From: Algoriphagus sp. A40
GTDB taxonomy: Bacteria > Bacteroidota > Bacteroidia > Cytophagales > Cyclobacteriaceae
DNA: 64,000 bases
NCBI RefSeq assembly: GCF_002002735.1
Contig: NZ_MUNY01000053.1
Span: 62,001 to 126,000, forward strand
Direction: 5' to 3'
The translations under genes and the position numbers were made by a program. Below are positions 42,699-53,255 of the stretch, one piece after another. A model generated the notes under the pieces. That model worked only from the letters and a program-made list of their open reading frames with translations. It did not search any database and was not told the DNA's origin. The stretch's first letter is position 1, and the number at the start of each line of letters is the position of its first letter.

Positions 42699-42725
42699 TA
42701 GACACAAGAATCAAGACATTAGATT
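42699..42725 (+). repeat. Dispersed 27-nt intergenic repeat, copy 2
   Basis: TAGACACAAGAATCAAG and the following ten bases match 21391-21417 at 22 of 27 positions. The copy lies 12 bases after the argC stop and interrupts an otherwise compact operon with a 154-base gap. Confidence 0.5.
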
Positions 42726-42807
42726 AAAGTTGCAAGACGCTTTTGTCTTTTCACTCAATCCTTCATTATTTCCAAATTTGAAATACCGGCCGAGGTTCAA
42801 ATTGATC

Positions 42808-42833
42808 TCGTAAATCGTATTTCGTAAATCGTA
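42808..42833. repeat. Short direct repeat TCGTAAATCGTA
   Basis: TCGTAAATCGTA occurs at 42808-42819 and again at 42822-42833, a 14-base period, immediately before argD. It looks like a low-complexity repeat in the gap after argC. Confidence 0.65.
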
Positions 42834-42840
42834 CTTCAAC

Positions 42841-43974
42841 ATGAATTTATTCGACGTATATCCTCTCATTCCAGTCACTTTAGTAAAAGCTGAAGGTTGT
42901 AAACTTTGGGATGAAAACGGAACAGAATACCTAGACCTTTACGGAGGCCATGCCGTAATTTCCATCGGCCATACTCATCCTCACTATGTGAAGAGAATCA
43001 AAGATCAATTGGATCAGATCGCTTTTTATTCTAATTCAGTTCAGATTCCTATCCAAAAGGAATTTGCAGACAAATTGGGCAAAGCCTCTGGACTCGAAGA
43101 ATACGACCTTTTCCTTTGCAATTCCGGTGCAGAAGCCAATGAGAATGCCATCAAAATGGCTTCATTCGCCACAGGAAAGCCAGGATTTATCGCCTTTTCA
43201 GGAGCCTTTCACGGCAGAACATCTGGCGCGGTAGCATTGACCGACAATCCAAAAATCGTTGCTCCCTGCAATGCCCGAGAGGATTTCCATATTCTTCCCT
43301 GGGGAGATTTGGAAGCCGTAGAGGAAGAATTGAAAAGCAATACTATTGCTGGAATCATCATCGAAGGCATTCAGGGTGTAGGCGGAATTCAGGTTCCTTC
43401 CTCCGAATTCCTTCAGGGAATTTCTTCCCTGGCAAAAAAGTATGAAGCCAAATTGATTTTGGATGAGGTTCAGTCCGGCTATTGCCGAACAGGTCGATTC
43501 TTTGCGTATCAGTGGGTAAAAGGCATTAATCCCGACTTGATCAGCATGGCAAAAGGAATGGGAAATGGTTTCCCAATTGGAGGTCTTTTGATTTCTCCTG
43601 AATTCAAGGCAAGCCATGGCTTGCTCGGAACAACATTCGGAGGGAATCACCTGGCCTGTGCTGCTGGATTGGCTGTTTTGGAGGTTTTGGAAGCTGAAAA
43701 TCTTCAGGCCAAAGCTTTGGAACTGGGAAATGAACTGATTGCTGAACTGAAAAAAATCCCGGGGATTCTTGAAGTTCGTGGGAAAGGTCTGATGATCGGT
43801 TTTGACCTTGACCGGGATGCCGGACCAGTCCGTGCAGAACTTGTGAAGAAATACAAGATGTTTTGCGGGTCAGCTGCCAAAAAGCAAACGATCCGGCTTC
43901 TTCCACCATTGTCCATCGAGTGGAATCAGTTAAATTCGTTTTTGGTCGCCCTTAAAGAAATCCTAACTAATTGA
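42841..43974 (+). CDS. argD: Acylornithine aminotransferase
   Basis: A 377-residue class III aminotransferase. Features are LYGGHAVISIGHTHPHYVKR, FLCNSGAEANENAIKMASF, LILDEVQSGYCRTGRFFAY (cofactor Asp) and the PLP lysine in ISMAKGMGNGFPIGGLL. It converts N-acylglutamate semialdehyde to N-acylornithine with glutamate as donor. It follows argC after a repeat-bearing 154-base gap and precedes argF' by 24 bases. Confidence 0.93.
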   Translation: MNLFDVYPLIPVTLVKAEGCKLWDENGTEYLDLYGGHAVISIGHTHPHYVKRIKDQLDQIAFYSNSVQIPIQKEFADKLGKASGLEEYDLFLCNSGAEANENAIKMASFATGKPGFIAFSGAFHGRTSGAVALTDNPKIVAPCNAREDFHILPWGDLEAVEEELKSNTIAGIIIEGIQGVGGIQVPSSEFLQGISSLAKKYEAKLILDEVQSGYCRTGRFFAYQWVKGINPDLISMAKGMGNGFPIGGLLISPEFKASHGLLGTTFGGNHLACAAGLAVLEVLEAENLQAKALELGNELIAELKKIPGILEVRGKGLMIGFDLDRDAGPVRAELVKKYKMFCGSAAKKQTIRLLPPLSIEWNQLNSFLVALKEILTN

Positions 43975-43998
43975 GCTTTTTGTTCTATTTGAATCCCA

Positions 43999-44946
43999 AT
44001 GAAGCATTTTACCCAATTTGAATCCAAGGAACTTGGACAGGAATTAATTGACCTCGCACTAGCTTATAAAGCCAATTCCCGCCTCGATTTAGCCAAAGGT
44101 CAGGGAAAGAGGATCGGTTGTATTTTTCTGAATCCATCTCTCAGAACTCGTGTCAGCACTCAAATCGCTGCTCAGAATTTGGGAATGGAAGCCATTGTCC
44201 TTAATATGGACAAAGAAGGCTGGGCCTTAGAAATGAATGAAGGTGCAGTCATGAACAAAGGAACGGTAGAGCATATCAAAGATGCGGCTGGCGTTTTGGG
44301 TTCCTATTTCGATATTCTTGCCATCCGTGCTTTTCCTTCCCTAACCAATCGGGACGAGGATGTCAATGATTTTGTCTTTGGTCAGTTTGTCAAATATTGC
44401 GGTATTCCCGTGGTAAGTCTGGAATCGGCCATCAGGCATCCGCTTCAAAGTCTGGCAGATCAGATTACGATCCAGGAGTTTTCCAAAGAAAAAAAAAGAA
44501 AGCCCAAAGTCGTCCTCACCTGGGGACCTCATATCAAGGCTATTCCTCATGCTGTGGCCAATAGTTTTGCCGAGTGGACACTTGGAATGGGCCATGATCT
44601 GACGATCACACATCCTGAGGGCTACGAATTGGATGAAGTTTTCACCAAAGGTGCAACCATTGAATTTAATCAAAGTAAAGCCTTGGAAGGCGCTGATTTT
44701 GTGTATGTTAAAAACTGGTCTTCTTTCAATGATTATGGGAAAATACTTTCAACGGACTCCAACTGGATGCTGACCGAAAAGCACTTGAAGCATGCCGAAA
44801 ATGCCAAAGTAATGCATTGCCTTCCGGTGAGGAGAAATCTGGAGCTTTCCGACGAAATTCTCGATGGATCACGCTCCTTGGTACAAAAGCAAGCAGAAAA
44901 CAGAATATATGCCGCCCAGGCCGTGATTAGCACAATCCTGGGTTAA
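43999..44946 (+). CDS. argF': N-succinylornithine-type transcarbamylase
   Basis: A 315-residue carbamoyltransferase. The carbamoyl phosphate motif is FLNPSLRTRVSTQ (S-x-R-T-R type), with ESAIRHPLQSLADQ (HPxQ) and VMHCLPVRRN (HCLP). In the Bacteroides fragilis enzyme Pro90 selects N-succinylornithine, whereas the Xanthomonas N-acetylornithine enzyme has Glu92 there; replacement of that Glu by Ala, Ser, Pro or Val is reported to switch it to succinylornithine. Here residue 90 is Val (GTVEHIKDAA), so succinylornithine is the predicted substrate. Alignment is from memory, by matching the residue before EH. Neighbours argD and argB flank it. Confidence 0.88.
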   Translation: MKHFTQFESKELGQELIDLALAYKANSRLDLAKGQGKRIGCIFLNPSLRTRVSTQIAAQNLGMEAIVLNMDKEGWALEMNEGAVMNKGTVEHIKDAAGVLGSYFDILAIRAFPSLTNRDEDVNDFVFGQFVKYCGIPVVSLESAIRHPLQSLADQITIQEFSKEKKRKPKVVLTWGPHIKAIPHAVANSFAEWTLGMGHDLTITHPEGYELDEVFTKGATIEFNQSKALEGADFVYVKNWSSFNDYGKILSTDSNWMLTEKHLKHAENAKVMHCLPVRRNLELSDEILDGSRSLVQKQAENRIYAAQAVISTILG

Positions 44947-44969
44947 TACCTTTTTAAGCGACCAAACCT

Positions 44970-45770
44970 ATGAAGATTTCAATCATTAAAATCGGCGGTA
45001 ACGTCATCGACTTTCCGGAGAAGTTGGACGAATTTCTGGCGCTATTTTCCAAATTTCCCGGAAACAAAATCCTGGTGCATGGCGGTGGCGTGATGGCTTC
45101 GCGCTTTGGAGAGTCGATGGGAGTCATGCCCGAAATGGTCGATGGCCGGCGTATTACCGATAAGGACACCTTGGATATTGTGACCATGGTATATGCTGGA
45201 TTGATTAACAAAAACCTCGTTGCCAAGCTCCAAGCCCTAAAAGTCAATGCTATTGGGATGACCGGTGCTGACGGCAATCTCATCCGATCCATCAAGCGCC
45301 CAGTGAAAGGAATAGATTATGGTTTTGTGGGTGATATTCAGGAGGTAAATACAACCCTGATCGATGCCTTGCTCAATGCCGGGCTTCAGCCGGTGGTGAA
45401 TGCTATCACCCATGACAAAAAAGGCCAATTACTGAATACCAATGCCGATTCCATTGCCTCTGCCCTTGCGACCAGCTTGGCAGCCGAGCACCAGGTGAAT
45501 TTGTATTTCTGCTTCAATAAAAGCGGTGTTTTAGTCGACGAAAAAAATGACAATTCCATCATTCCTCTGATAAACGAGGACATTTATGCGGAACTTAAAA
45601 AGGAAAATGTGATCCATTCAGGCATGATACCCAAACTGGACAATGCTTTTTCGGCTTTGGAAAAAGGAGTGAACCACGTGTGGATCGGAAAAGCCGAAAA
45701 CCTGCTTTTAGCCGCCAAAGGAAAACTATCAGGCACCACTATTGAACGAAATCGTTACGATTTATATTGA
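44970..45770 (+). CDS. argB: N-acylglutamate kinase
   Basis: A 266-residue amino acid kinase family protein. It has IIKIGGNVIDFPEKLDEF and NKILVHGGGVMASRFG for the nucleotide and substrate loops, with IGMTGADGNLI and SGMIPKLDNAFSALEKGVNH near the C-terminus. It phosphorylates N-acetyl- or N-succinylglutamate. The stop TGA overlaps the ATG of the following deacylase gene by one base. Confidence 0.93.
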   Translation: MKISIIKIGGNVIDFPEKLDEFLALFSKFPGNKILVHGGGVMASRFGESMGVMPEMVDGRRITDKDTLDIVTMVYAGLINKNLVAKLQALKVNAIGMTGADGNLIRSIKRPVKGIDYGFVGDIQEVNTTLIDALLNAGLQPVVNAITHDKKGQLLNTNADSIASALATSLAAEHQVNLYFCFNKSGVLVDEKNDNSIIPLINEDIYAELKKENVIHSGMIPKLDNAFSALEKGVNHVWIGKAENLLLAAKGKLSGTTIERNRYDLY

Positions 45771-46840
45771 TGGAAAACCTTGCCCCCCTTTTTGAAGAAG
45801 CAGTACACTTGTTAAAGGAATTGATTAAAATCCCTTCTTTTTCAAAGGAAGAAAATATAACTGCCGACCTGATTGGAGATTATTTTAAAGACAAAGGTGT
45901 AATTGCTAATCGATCTGGCAATAACGTTTGGGCTTTTGCCGGAGAGTACAATCCTGTTTTACCAACTGTTTGGCTCAATTCCCATCATGATACCGTCAAG
46001 CCAAACAACGGTTATACCAAAGATCCATTTTCACCGATTGAAGAAGACGGAAAACTTTTTGGCTTGGGAAGTAACGATGCTGGTGGTCCACTGGTAAGTT
46101 TGATCGCTACATTTTGTCATTTTATAGGAAAGCCCCTCCCCTTCAATTTATTGATGATTGCCTCGGCCGAGGAGGAAATTTCCGGTGCAAATGGGATTTC
46201 TTCCTTGATTTCCCAGCTCCCGGAAGCAGAATTAGCAATTGTAGGTGAACCTACTCAAATGCGGCTTGCAGTGGCAGAAAAAGGCCTTTTAGTCATAGAC
46301 GCAAAGGTTCATGGCAAAGCTGGCCATGCTGCAAGAGAGGAAGGAGTTAACGCAATCTACCTGGCCATGGATGATATGGATGAAATCAGGAATTTTGAGT
46401 TTTTCAAGACCTCGCCTTTTCTTGGCAGAACCAAAGTAACCTGTACGATTATTAAATCCGGAAATCAACACAATGTTGTTCCGGACCTTTGCGAATACAC
46501 CCTTGATGTGAGAGTGACCGATGCCTATACTTTGGAGGAAGCTTTTCAGGAATTGAAATCCAACCTAAAAGCCGAACTTACTCCCCGGTCCATGCGGTTG
46601 CAGTCGTCTCATTTACCTGATGGACATTTGATGTACCGTGTAGCTTCCAAGCTCGAACTTGAAAAATTCGGCAGTCCTACCCTATCCGATCAGGCATTGA
46701 TCCCATGGCCTTCGGTCAAAATCGGTCCGGGTGACTCTGCCCGTTCCCATACCGCCGACGAATTCATTTTCCTCCAGGAAATCAAAAAAGGAATTCAAGG
46801 ATATATTTCAATTATCAACAAATACGCTGAACTCAGCTAA
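45770..46840 (+). CDS. argE': M20-family N-acylornithine/N-acylcitrulline deacylase
   Basis: A 356-residue zinc peptidase-family protein from ATG 45770, directly overlapping the argB stop; the TTG one codon earlier is less likely. Metal ligands are in LNSHHDTVKPNN, GLGSNDAGGPLV and IASAEEEISGANG; the dimerisation domain includes GKAGHAAREEGVNAIYLA. It removes the acyl group from the carbamoylated product, N-succinylcitrulline if the transcarbamylase assignment holds, giving citrulline for argG. It lies 11 bases before argH. Confidence 0.9.
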   Translation: MENLAPLFEEAVHLLKELIKIPSFSKEENITADLIGDYFKDKGVIANRSGNNVWAFAGEYNPVLPTVWLNSHHDTVKPNNGYTKDPFSPIEEDGKLFGLGSNDAGGPLVSLIATFCHFIGKPLPFNLLMIASAEEEISGANGISSLISQLPEAELAIVGEPTQMRLAVAEKGLLVIDAKVHGKAGHAAREEGVNAIYLAMDDMDEIRNFEFFKTSPFLGRTKVTCTIIKSGNQHNVVPDLCEYTLDVRVTDAYTLEEAFQELKSNLKAELTPRSMRLQSSHLPDGHLMYRVASKLELEKFGSPTLSDQALIPWPSVKIGPGDSARSHTADEFIFLQEIKKGIQGYISIINKYAELS

Positions 46841-46851
46841 AGAAGTCAACT

Positions 46852-48186
46852 ATGAAACTCTGGCAAAAAGCCACCGGCAGCAAAAAGGAAGTGGAGCAAT
46901 TCACCATCGGGAGAGATCCGGAATTTGATATTATTCTGGCCCCTTTTGATGTCCTTGGATCCATGGCACATGCTCATATGCTGGCAAAAATTGGCCTTTT
47001 GACAGAGAAGGATAATTTGGTTTTGCAAAAAGGCCTGAAGGAAATCTACCTTGAAATTGAGGAGGGAAAATTCAGTATCGCACCAGGTGTGGAAGATGTT
47101 CATTCCCAAGTGGAATTTTTGCTCACAGAGCGCTATGGAGAAGTGGGAAAAAAGCTTCACAGCGGCAGAAGCCGGAATGACCAGGTTTTGGTGGACCTCA
47201 AATTGTATTATCGCACCGCAATCCGTGAGATTGTCGAAGAAACACAAGAACTTTTTAACTTTCTGATTGAACTTTCGGGAAAGCATAAAAATGACCTGAT
47301 GCCGGGATATACCCATACCCAGCTTGCAATGCCTTCTTCTTTCGGGCTTTGGTTTGGGTCTTTTGCTGAAGGGTTGACTGAAGATCTGGGATTGTTAAAA
47401 GCAGCATTTGATCTGAGCAACAAAAATCCGCTTGGGTCAGCTGCTGGATACGGTTCCAGTTTTCCTTTGGATCGGACTTTGACCACAACACTTTTGGGGT
47501 TTGCTGATATGCACCACAACGTCATCAATGCCCAGAACAGCCGGGGTAAAACTGAGCGGACTTTGGCTTTTGCCATGGCGGGAATCGCAGGAACTTTGAA
47601 TAAACTCGCTACTGATGTCTGTCTGTTTATGAATCAGCATTTTGCATTCATTTCTTTTCCTGATGACCTCACAACAGGCAGCAGCATCATGCCACACAAG
47701 AAAAATCCGGATGTCTTTGAGCTTATTCGGGCCAAAACCAACCAGATTCAGGGTGTTCCGACGACTGTAGGCTATCTGTTGACGAACATGAGCACGGGCT
47801 ATCACCGGGATATGCAATTGCTAAAGGAGGAGATTTTTCCGGGAATAGAAAAGTTGAAGTCTTGTCTAAGCATGAGCACTTTTATGCTTAAATCAATTAA
47901 AGTGCGCCAAAATATCCTTCAGGATTCCTTTTTCAAGCATTTATTTTCCGTGGAGGTTGTCAATGATTTGGTGTTGAAAGGTGTTCCCTTCCGCGATGCT
48001 TACAAGCAAGTTGGGCTTGAAATTGAAGCAGATCAATTTGCTCCTGATCAAAACCAGCTAAAGCACACACACGAAGGCAGCATTGGAAATTTGGCTTTGC
48101 CCGAAATTCAGACAAAAATGAATTCGATTTTGCAATCCTTTGATTTTCAGAAAATTGATTCCGCTTACCAAAAGCTGGTTGGATAA
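46852..48186 (+). CDS. argH: Argininosuccinate lyase
   Basis: A 444-residue member of the fumarase/aspartase superfamily. The signature GSSIMPHKKNPDVFELIRAK carries the flexible catalytic Ser loop. VEDVHSQVEFLLTER, KLHSGRSRNDQVLVDLKLYY and MPGYTHTQLAMP are the other conserved blocks. It splits argininosuccinate to arginine and fumarate, the last step of the cluster. It is the final gene; no clear terminator hairpin follows. Confidence 0.97.
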   Translation: MKLWQKATGSKKEVEQFTIGRDPEFDIILAPFDVLGSMAHAHMLAKIGLLTEKDNLVLQKGLKEIYLEIEEGKFSIAPGVEDVHSQVEFLLTERYGEVGKKLHSGRSRNDQVLVDLKLYYRTAIREIVEETQELFNFLIELSGKHKNDLMPGYTHTQLAMPSSFGLWFGSFAEGLTEDLGLLKAAFDLSNKNPLGSAAGYGSSFPLDRTLTTTLLGFADMHHNVINAQNSRGKTERTLAFAMAGIAGTLNKLATDVCLFMNQHFAFISFPDDLTTGSSIMPHKKNPDVFELIRAKTNQIQGVPTTVGYLLTNMSTGYHRDMQLLKEEIFPGIEKLKSCLSMSTFMLKSIKVRQNILQDSFFKHLFSVEVVNDLVLKGVPFRDAYKQVGLEIEADQFAPDQNQLKHTHEGSIGNLALPEIQTKMNSILQSFDFQKIDSAYQKLVG

Positions 48187-48290
48187 TATTTTTTTTGATC
48201 CACCCATCCAAAAATTAAAAAACATTCAAAGCAAAAAATTACTTTTAAGAATATTGTTTTATCAAAAAACGCTATCCTTATAAGTAGACT

Positions 48291-49832
48291 ATGAATACTC
48301 TTTTTGGAACGAACTTGAAATACGATCTAAAATCAAGTTTGGTGGTTTTTTTAGTAGCCCTTCCCCTTTGTTTAGGGATTGCGATTGCCAGCGGAGCGCC
48401 CCCAATGGCAGGGTTGATTGCGGGGATAGTTGGTGGAATCGTTGTGGGATCGTTTTCCGGTTCCAATGTAAGTGTGAGTGGCCCAGCGGCCGGTTTGACG
48501 GTTATTGTTTTAGATTCCATTTCCTCTCTGGGCAATTTTGAGTTGTTTCTTGGAGCAGTAGTGGCTGCCGGCTTGATTCAGTTGGGCTTTGGATTGCTAA
48601 AAGCAGGCGTATTGGGATATTATTTCCCTCATTCTGTCATCAAAGGAATGCTGAGTGCTATTGGACTGATTTTGATCCTGAAGCAAATTCCCCATGCCCT
48701 TGGATATGATAAAGACACCATGGGCGATGAGACCTTTCTTCAGGCTGACCAGCACAACACATTTTCCGAAATTTGGTATGCCTTTCAATATTTCAGCCCG
48801 GGAGCAATTCCTATTGTTTTGGTTGCCCTGTTTATTCTGATCACTTTTGAGCGTCCAAAAATCAAGAATAACAAATACTTCGGCATCATCCCAGGAGCAC
48901 TTTGGGCCGTGATTTCAGGCATTTTGATCAATAAATTATACGGCCTTATTCGCCCGGAATGGAAACTTGAAGGAGAACATTTGGTGAATATTCCGGTATT
49001 AAATTCAGTTTCAGAATTTGGCACTTTGATAACGTTTCCCAATTTTGGCCTTGTTACTACTCCTGAATTTTGGGTGGTTGCTTTTACCATTGCCGCTATC
49101 GGAAGCATTGAAACCTTGCTGAGTATCGATGCAGCTGACAAAATGGATCCTTTTAAAAGAATCACCCCAGCTAGCAAGGAATTGGTTGCCCAGGGAATTG
49201 GAAACACGCTCTCCGGGTTAGTCGGAGGACTTCCGATTACGGCAGTTATTGTGCGTAGCTCCGCAAATATCGCCTCCGGAGCCAGGACCAAGCTTTCCGC
49301 TATTTTTCATGGGATCTTGTTAGCTATTCTTGTTTTGGCAATTCCAGGTTTGCTGAATCAAATTCCGCTGAGTTGTTTGGCTGCAGTACTTTTTCTTGTG
49401 GGATATAAGCTAGCCAAACCTTCAATTTTCATTTCTACTTATGAAAAGGGTTGGAATCAATTCATTCCTTTCCTGGTGACAATTGCGGCAATATTGCTTA
49501 CTGACTTGCTGATAGGTATTGGTATCGGAATGGTATTCGGATTATTTTTTGTGATGAAAACCAATTTCCAACGGGCAATTACTGTTACGGAACTCCATGG
49601 AAATTATCTTTTGAAACTCCAGAAAGATGTTTCCTTTTTGAATAAAGCGATATTATTGAAGCAATTGGCAGAAATACCGGAAGGAAGTAATGTAATCCTG
49701 AATGCCCAAAAAGCCTATTTTATAGACCAGGATATTGAGGAAGTTCTTTTAGATTTCATTTCCACCTCCGCTTCCAAAAGGATTAATGTAACCGTTGAAG
49801 GATTTTCCAAAAGTTTAAAAGAAATTGTATGA
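48291..49832 (+). CDS. SulP-family anion transporter, likely bicarbonate
   Basis: A 513-residue membrane protein with about 10-12 hydrophobic helices. The SulP start is LKSSLVVFLVALPLCLGIAIASGAPP..., with SGPAAGLTVIVL as the anion-binding region. A short STAS-like segment (about 425-513, VILNAQKAYFIDQDIEEVLL) closes the protein. SulP carriers move sulfate, bicarbonate or other anions. The four-base overlap with a beta-carbonic anhydrase gene favours bicarbonate (inference); similar pairs are known in bacteria. Promoter not clearly identified. Confidence 0.88.
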   Translation: MNTLFGTNLKYDLKSSLVVFLVALPLCLGIAIASGAPPMAGLIAGIVGGIVVGSFSGSNVSVSGPAAGLTVIVLDSISSLGNFELFLGAVVAAGLIQLGFGLLKAGVLGYYFPHSVIKGMLSAIGLILILKQIPHALGYDKDTMGDETFLQADQHNTFSEIWYAFQYFSPGAIPIVLVALFILITFERPKIKNNKYFGIIPGALWAVISGILINKLYGLIRPEWKLEGEHLVNIPVLNSVSEFGTLITFPNFGLVTTPEFWVVAFTIAAIGSIETLLSIDAADKMDPFKRITPASKELVAQGIGNTLSGLVGGLPITAVIVRSSANIASGARTKLSAIFHGILLAILVLAIPGLLNQIPLSCLAAVLFLVGYKLAKPSIFISTYEKGWNQFIPFLVTIAAILLTDLLIGIGIGMVFGLFFVMKTNFQRAITVTELHGNYLLKLQKDVSFLNKAILLKQLAEIPEGSNVILNAQKAYFIDQDIEEVLLDFISTSASKRINVTVEGFSKSLKEIV

Positions 49833-50485
49833 GCCCCTATGAAAAGCTTTTATTGCAAAACAAAGCCTGGTCTGAGGAAAAAATAAGGACAGACAAGGAT
49901 TTTTTTAACCGCTTGGCCTACCAACAAAAGCCGAAATTTCTTTGGATCGGTTGTTCGGACAGCCGGGTTCCAGCCAATGAAATTACCGGTACGGACCCTG
50001 GGGAAATTTTCGTACACAGAAACATCGCCAATATGGTGGTACATACCGACCTGAATTTGCTAAGTGTTTTGCAATATGCCGTAGATGTATTGAAAGTCGA
50101 ACACATCATAGTATGCGGACATTATGGCTGCGGAGGTATAGAAGCCGCATTGGGTCATAATCACTATGGCCTGATCAACAAATGGCTTCGGAATATTAAG
50201 GAAGTGTACAAAATGTACCAAACAGAAATAGATGCAATCGAAGACCATACCACAAAGGTAAATCGCCTGGTGGAGCTCAATGTGATGGAACAATGCCAGG
50301 ATTTGATGAAAACTTCCATTATTCAAAAAGCCTGGCTTATCCGCAAAGCTCCCCATATTTATGGCTGGGCCTATGGACTCAACAACGGGTTGGTAAATGA
50401 ACTAATCAAACTGGAACCCAATCTAGACAATGTCCATCCGATTTTCAGATTGGACCATGACCAGTTATTGGCAGATCCCATTTAA
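49829..50485 (+). CDS. can: Beta-carbonic anhydrase
   Basis: A 218-residue zinc enzyme. Zinc ligands are in IGCSDSRVPANEI (Cys, Asp/Arg dyad) and CGHYGCGGIEAA (His and Cys), with VHRNIANMV between. It interconverts CO2 and bicarbonate. The ATG overlaps the SulP gene stop (ATGA, four bases), so the two products are probably made together, allowing transport and hydration to be linked. Length (210-220) is usual for the Can type. Confidence 0.95.
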   Translation: MSPYEKLLLQNKAWSEEKIRTDKDFFNRLAYQQKPKFLWIGCSDSRVPANEITGTDPGEIFVHRNIANMVVHTDLNLLSVLQYAVDVLKVEHIIVCGHYGCGGIEAALGHNHYGLINKWLRNIKEVYKMYQTEIDAIEDHTTKVNRLVELNVMEQCQDLMKTSIIQKAWLIRKAPHIYGWAYGLNNGLVNELIKLEPNLDNVHPIFRLDHDQLLADPI

Positions 50486-50487
50486 AA

Positions 50488-50510
50488 ATTAATTCCGGAA
50501 TCGAATTAAT
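50488..50510 (+). terminator. Weak terminator-like hairpin after can
   Basis: ATTAATTC (50488-50495) pairs with GAATTAAT (50503-50510) around 7 bases, followed by GTTTTG. The competing pair TCCGGAATC (50494-50502) with GATTCCGGA (50525-50533) overlaps it. Confidence 0.4.
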
Positions 50511-50568
50511 GTTTTGATTTCTCAGATTCCGGATATTTCTTTGCACATCCTTTCACTTTTTCAGTGTG

Positions 50569-50686
50569 GGGATTTATACAGAAGAGGCGAGAGACAGGCT
50601 CGATGACCCTCTGGCAACCTTCCGCTTCGGTGGAAAGGTGCCAATTCCTGCCGGTTGAGATGGTCTCAATTGGAACTATAAATTCC
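50569..50686 (+). ncRNA. SAM-I riboswitch (S box) aptamer
   Basis: The S-box core is clear: AGAGGCGAGAGACAGGCTCG (50583-50602), then ATGACCCTCTGGCAACC, a short P3 hairpin (TTCCGCTTCGGTGGAA), GGTGCCAATTCC and the following P4 region. P1 pairs GGGATTTATA (50569-50578) with TATAAATTCC (50677-50686). It senses S-adenosylmethionine. It lies upstream of metY and metX, so high SAM should reduce methionine synthesis. Confidence 0.95.
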
Positions 50687-52168
<1,482 letters not shown>

Positions 52169-52175
52169 TTACCTA

Positions 52176-53228
52176 ATGAATTTGAAAAGCCAATACGCTG
52201 ATTTGACTATGACCCAAGAAGTTTTCCATTCTACTGAATCCTTAACTCTGGAATCCGGTGAGGTTCTGAAAAATTTCGACCTCGCCTACACCACTTATGG
52301 ACAGTTGAATCCGGAAAAATCCAACGTAATCTGGGTAATCCATGCACTAACTGGAGACTCCAAAGCCGCAGAATGGTGGAATGGACTGATCGGAGAAGAC
52401 AAATTCTTCGATCCGGCCAACCACTTCATCATCTGCGCCAACCTCCTGGGAAGCTGCTATGGATCCACCAATCCTTTCAGCGAAAACACGGAAACCGGTG
52501 AGCCTTATTTTTACGATTTTCCGCAGGTGACTACCCGTGACTTGGCAACGAGCCTTGAAAGGCTTAGAATTCATCTCGGAATTGACCAAATCCATACTTT
52601 GATCGGAGGTTCTTTGGGTGGTCAGGTTGGCTTGGAATGGGCTGTGACTTTGGGTCAAAAGTTAAAGAATGCCGTCATTTTGGCTTCAACTCCGAAAACA
52701 TCCCCTTGGGTGATAGGCTTCAACGAAACTCAGCGCATGGCTATCGAATCGGATTGTACATGGGGGGAATGTCACGAACTTGCCGGAATCAAAGGACTGG
52801 AAACCGCACGGGCAATCGCCATGCTTAGCTACCGACATCCGGACGATTTGAAAATCAAACAAAGTGATCGGGAGGATAAATTGGACGGGTTTCGGTCTGC
52901 ATCTTATCTGCGGTATCAGGGACAAAAACTAGCCAAACGATTCAACGCCCTCTCCTATTGGACACTTTCCAAAGCCATGGATAGCCATGATCTGGGAAGA
53001 AACAGAGGGGGAATTGATGCGGCTCTTAATTCCATTGAAGCAAAAGTATTGGCAATCGGAGTCAATTCAGATCTGCTGTTTTTGCCAAGTGAGGCACAGT
53101 ATATCAGCCAAAAAGTAAAAAGAGGAACTTACAAGGAAATCCATTCAACTGCTGGGCATGATGCCTTTTTGATCGAATTTGAGCAATTGGCATATTTTCT
53201 CAAATCTTACTACTTGGAGCAAAAATGA
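52176..53228 (+). CDS. metX: Homoserine O-acetyltransferase
   Basis: A 350-residue alpha/beta hydrolase from ATG 52176, which is 7 bases after the metY stop; longer frames overlap metY and look unlike the family. NLKSQYADLTMTQEVFHS leads to NVIWVIHALTGDSKAAEWWN, the nucleophile elbow TLIGGSLGGQVGLEWAVTL and the catalytic His in HSTAGHDAFLIEF. It acetylates homoserine with acetyl-CoA. It is controlled with metY by the upstream SAM-I riboswitch. A terminator follows directly. Confidence 0.94.
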   Translation: MNLKSQYADLTMTQEVFHSTESLTLESGEVLKNFDLAYTTYGQLNPEKSNVIWVIHALTGDSKAAEWWNGLIGEDKFFDPANHFIICANLLGSCYGSTNPFSENTETGEPYFYDFPQVTTRDLATSLERLRIHLGIDQIHTLIGGSLGGQVGLEWAVTLGQKLKNAVILASTPKTSPWVIGFNETQRMAIESDCTWGECHELAGIKGLETARAIAMLSYRHPDDLKIKQSDREDKLDGFRSASYLRYQGQKLAKRFNALSYWTLSKAMDSHDLGRNRGGIDAALNSIEAKVLAIGVNSDLLFLPSEAQYISQKVKRGTYKEIHSTAGHDAFLIEFEQLAYFLKSYYLEQK

Positions 53229-53232
53229 AAAT

Positions 53233-53255
53233 GGCGGGGTCAACCCGCTTTTTTT
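53233..53255 (+). terminator. Terminator of metY-metX
   Basis: GGCGGG (53233-53238) pairs with CCCGCT (53244-53249), including a G-U pair, around a 5-base loop and runs into seven T. Its T-run touches the stop codon of the convergent DUF2147 gene. Confidence 0.75.

Noticed and set aside
43999..44946. Ordinary ornithine carbamoyltransferase
   Set aside because: The sequence follows the acyl-ornithine branch (GTVEHIKDAAGVLGSYFD region, ESAIRHPLQS), and the cluster has a deacylase after it.
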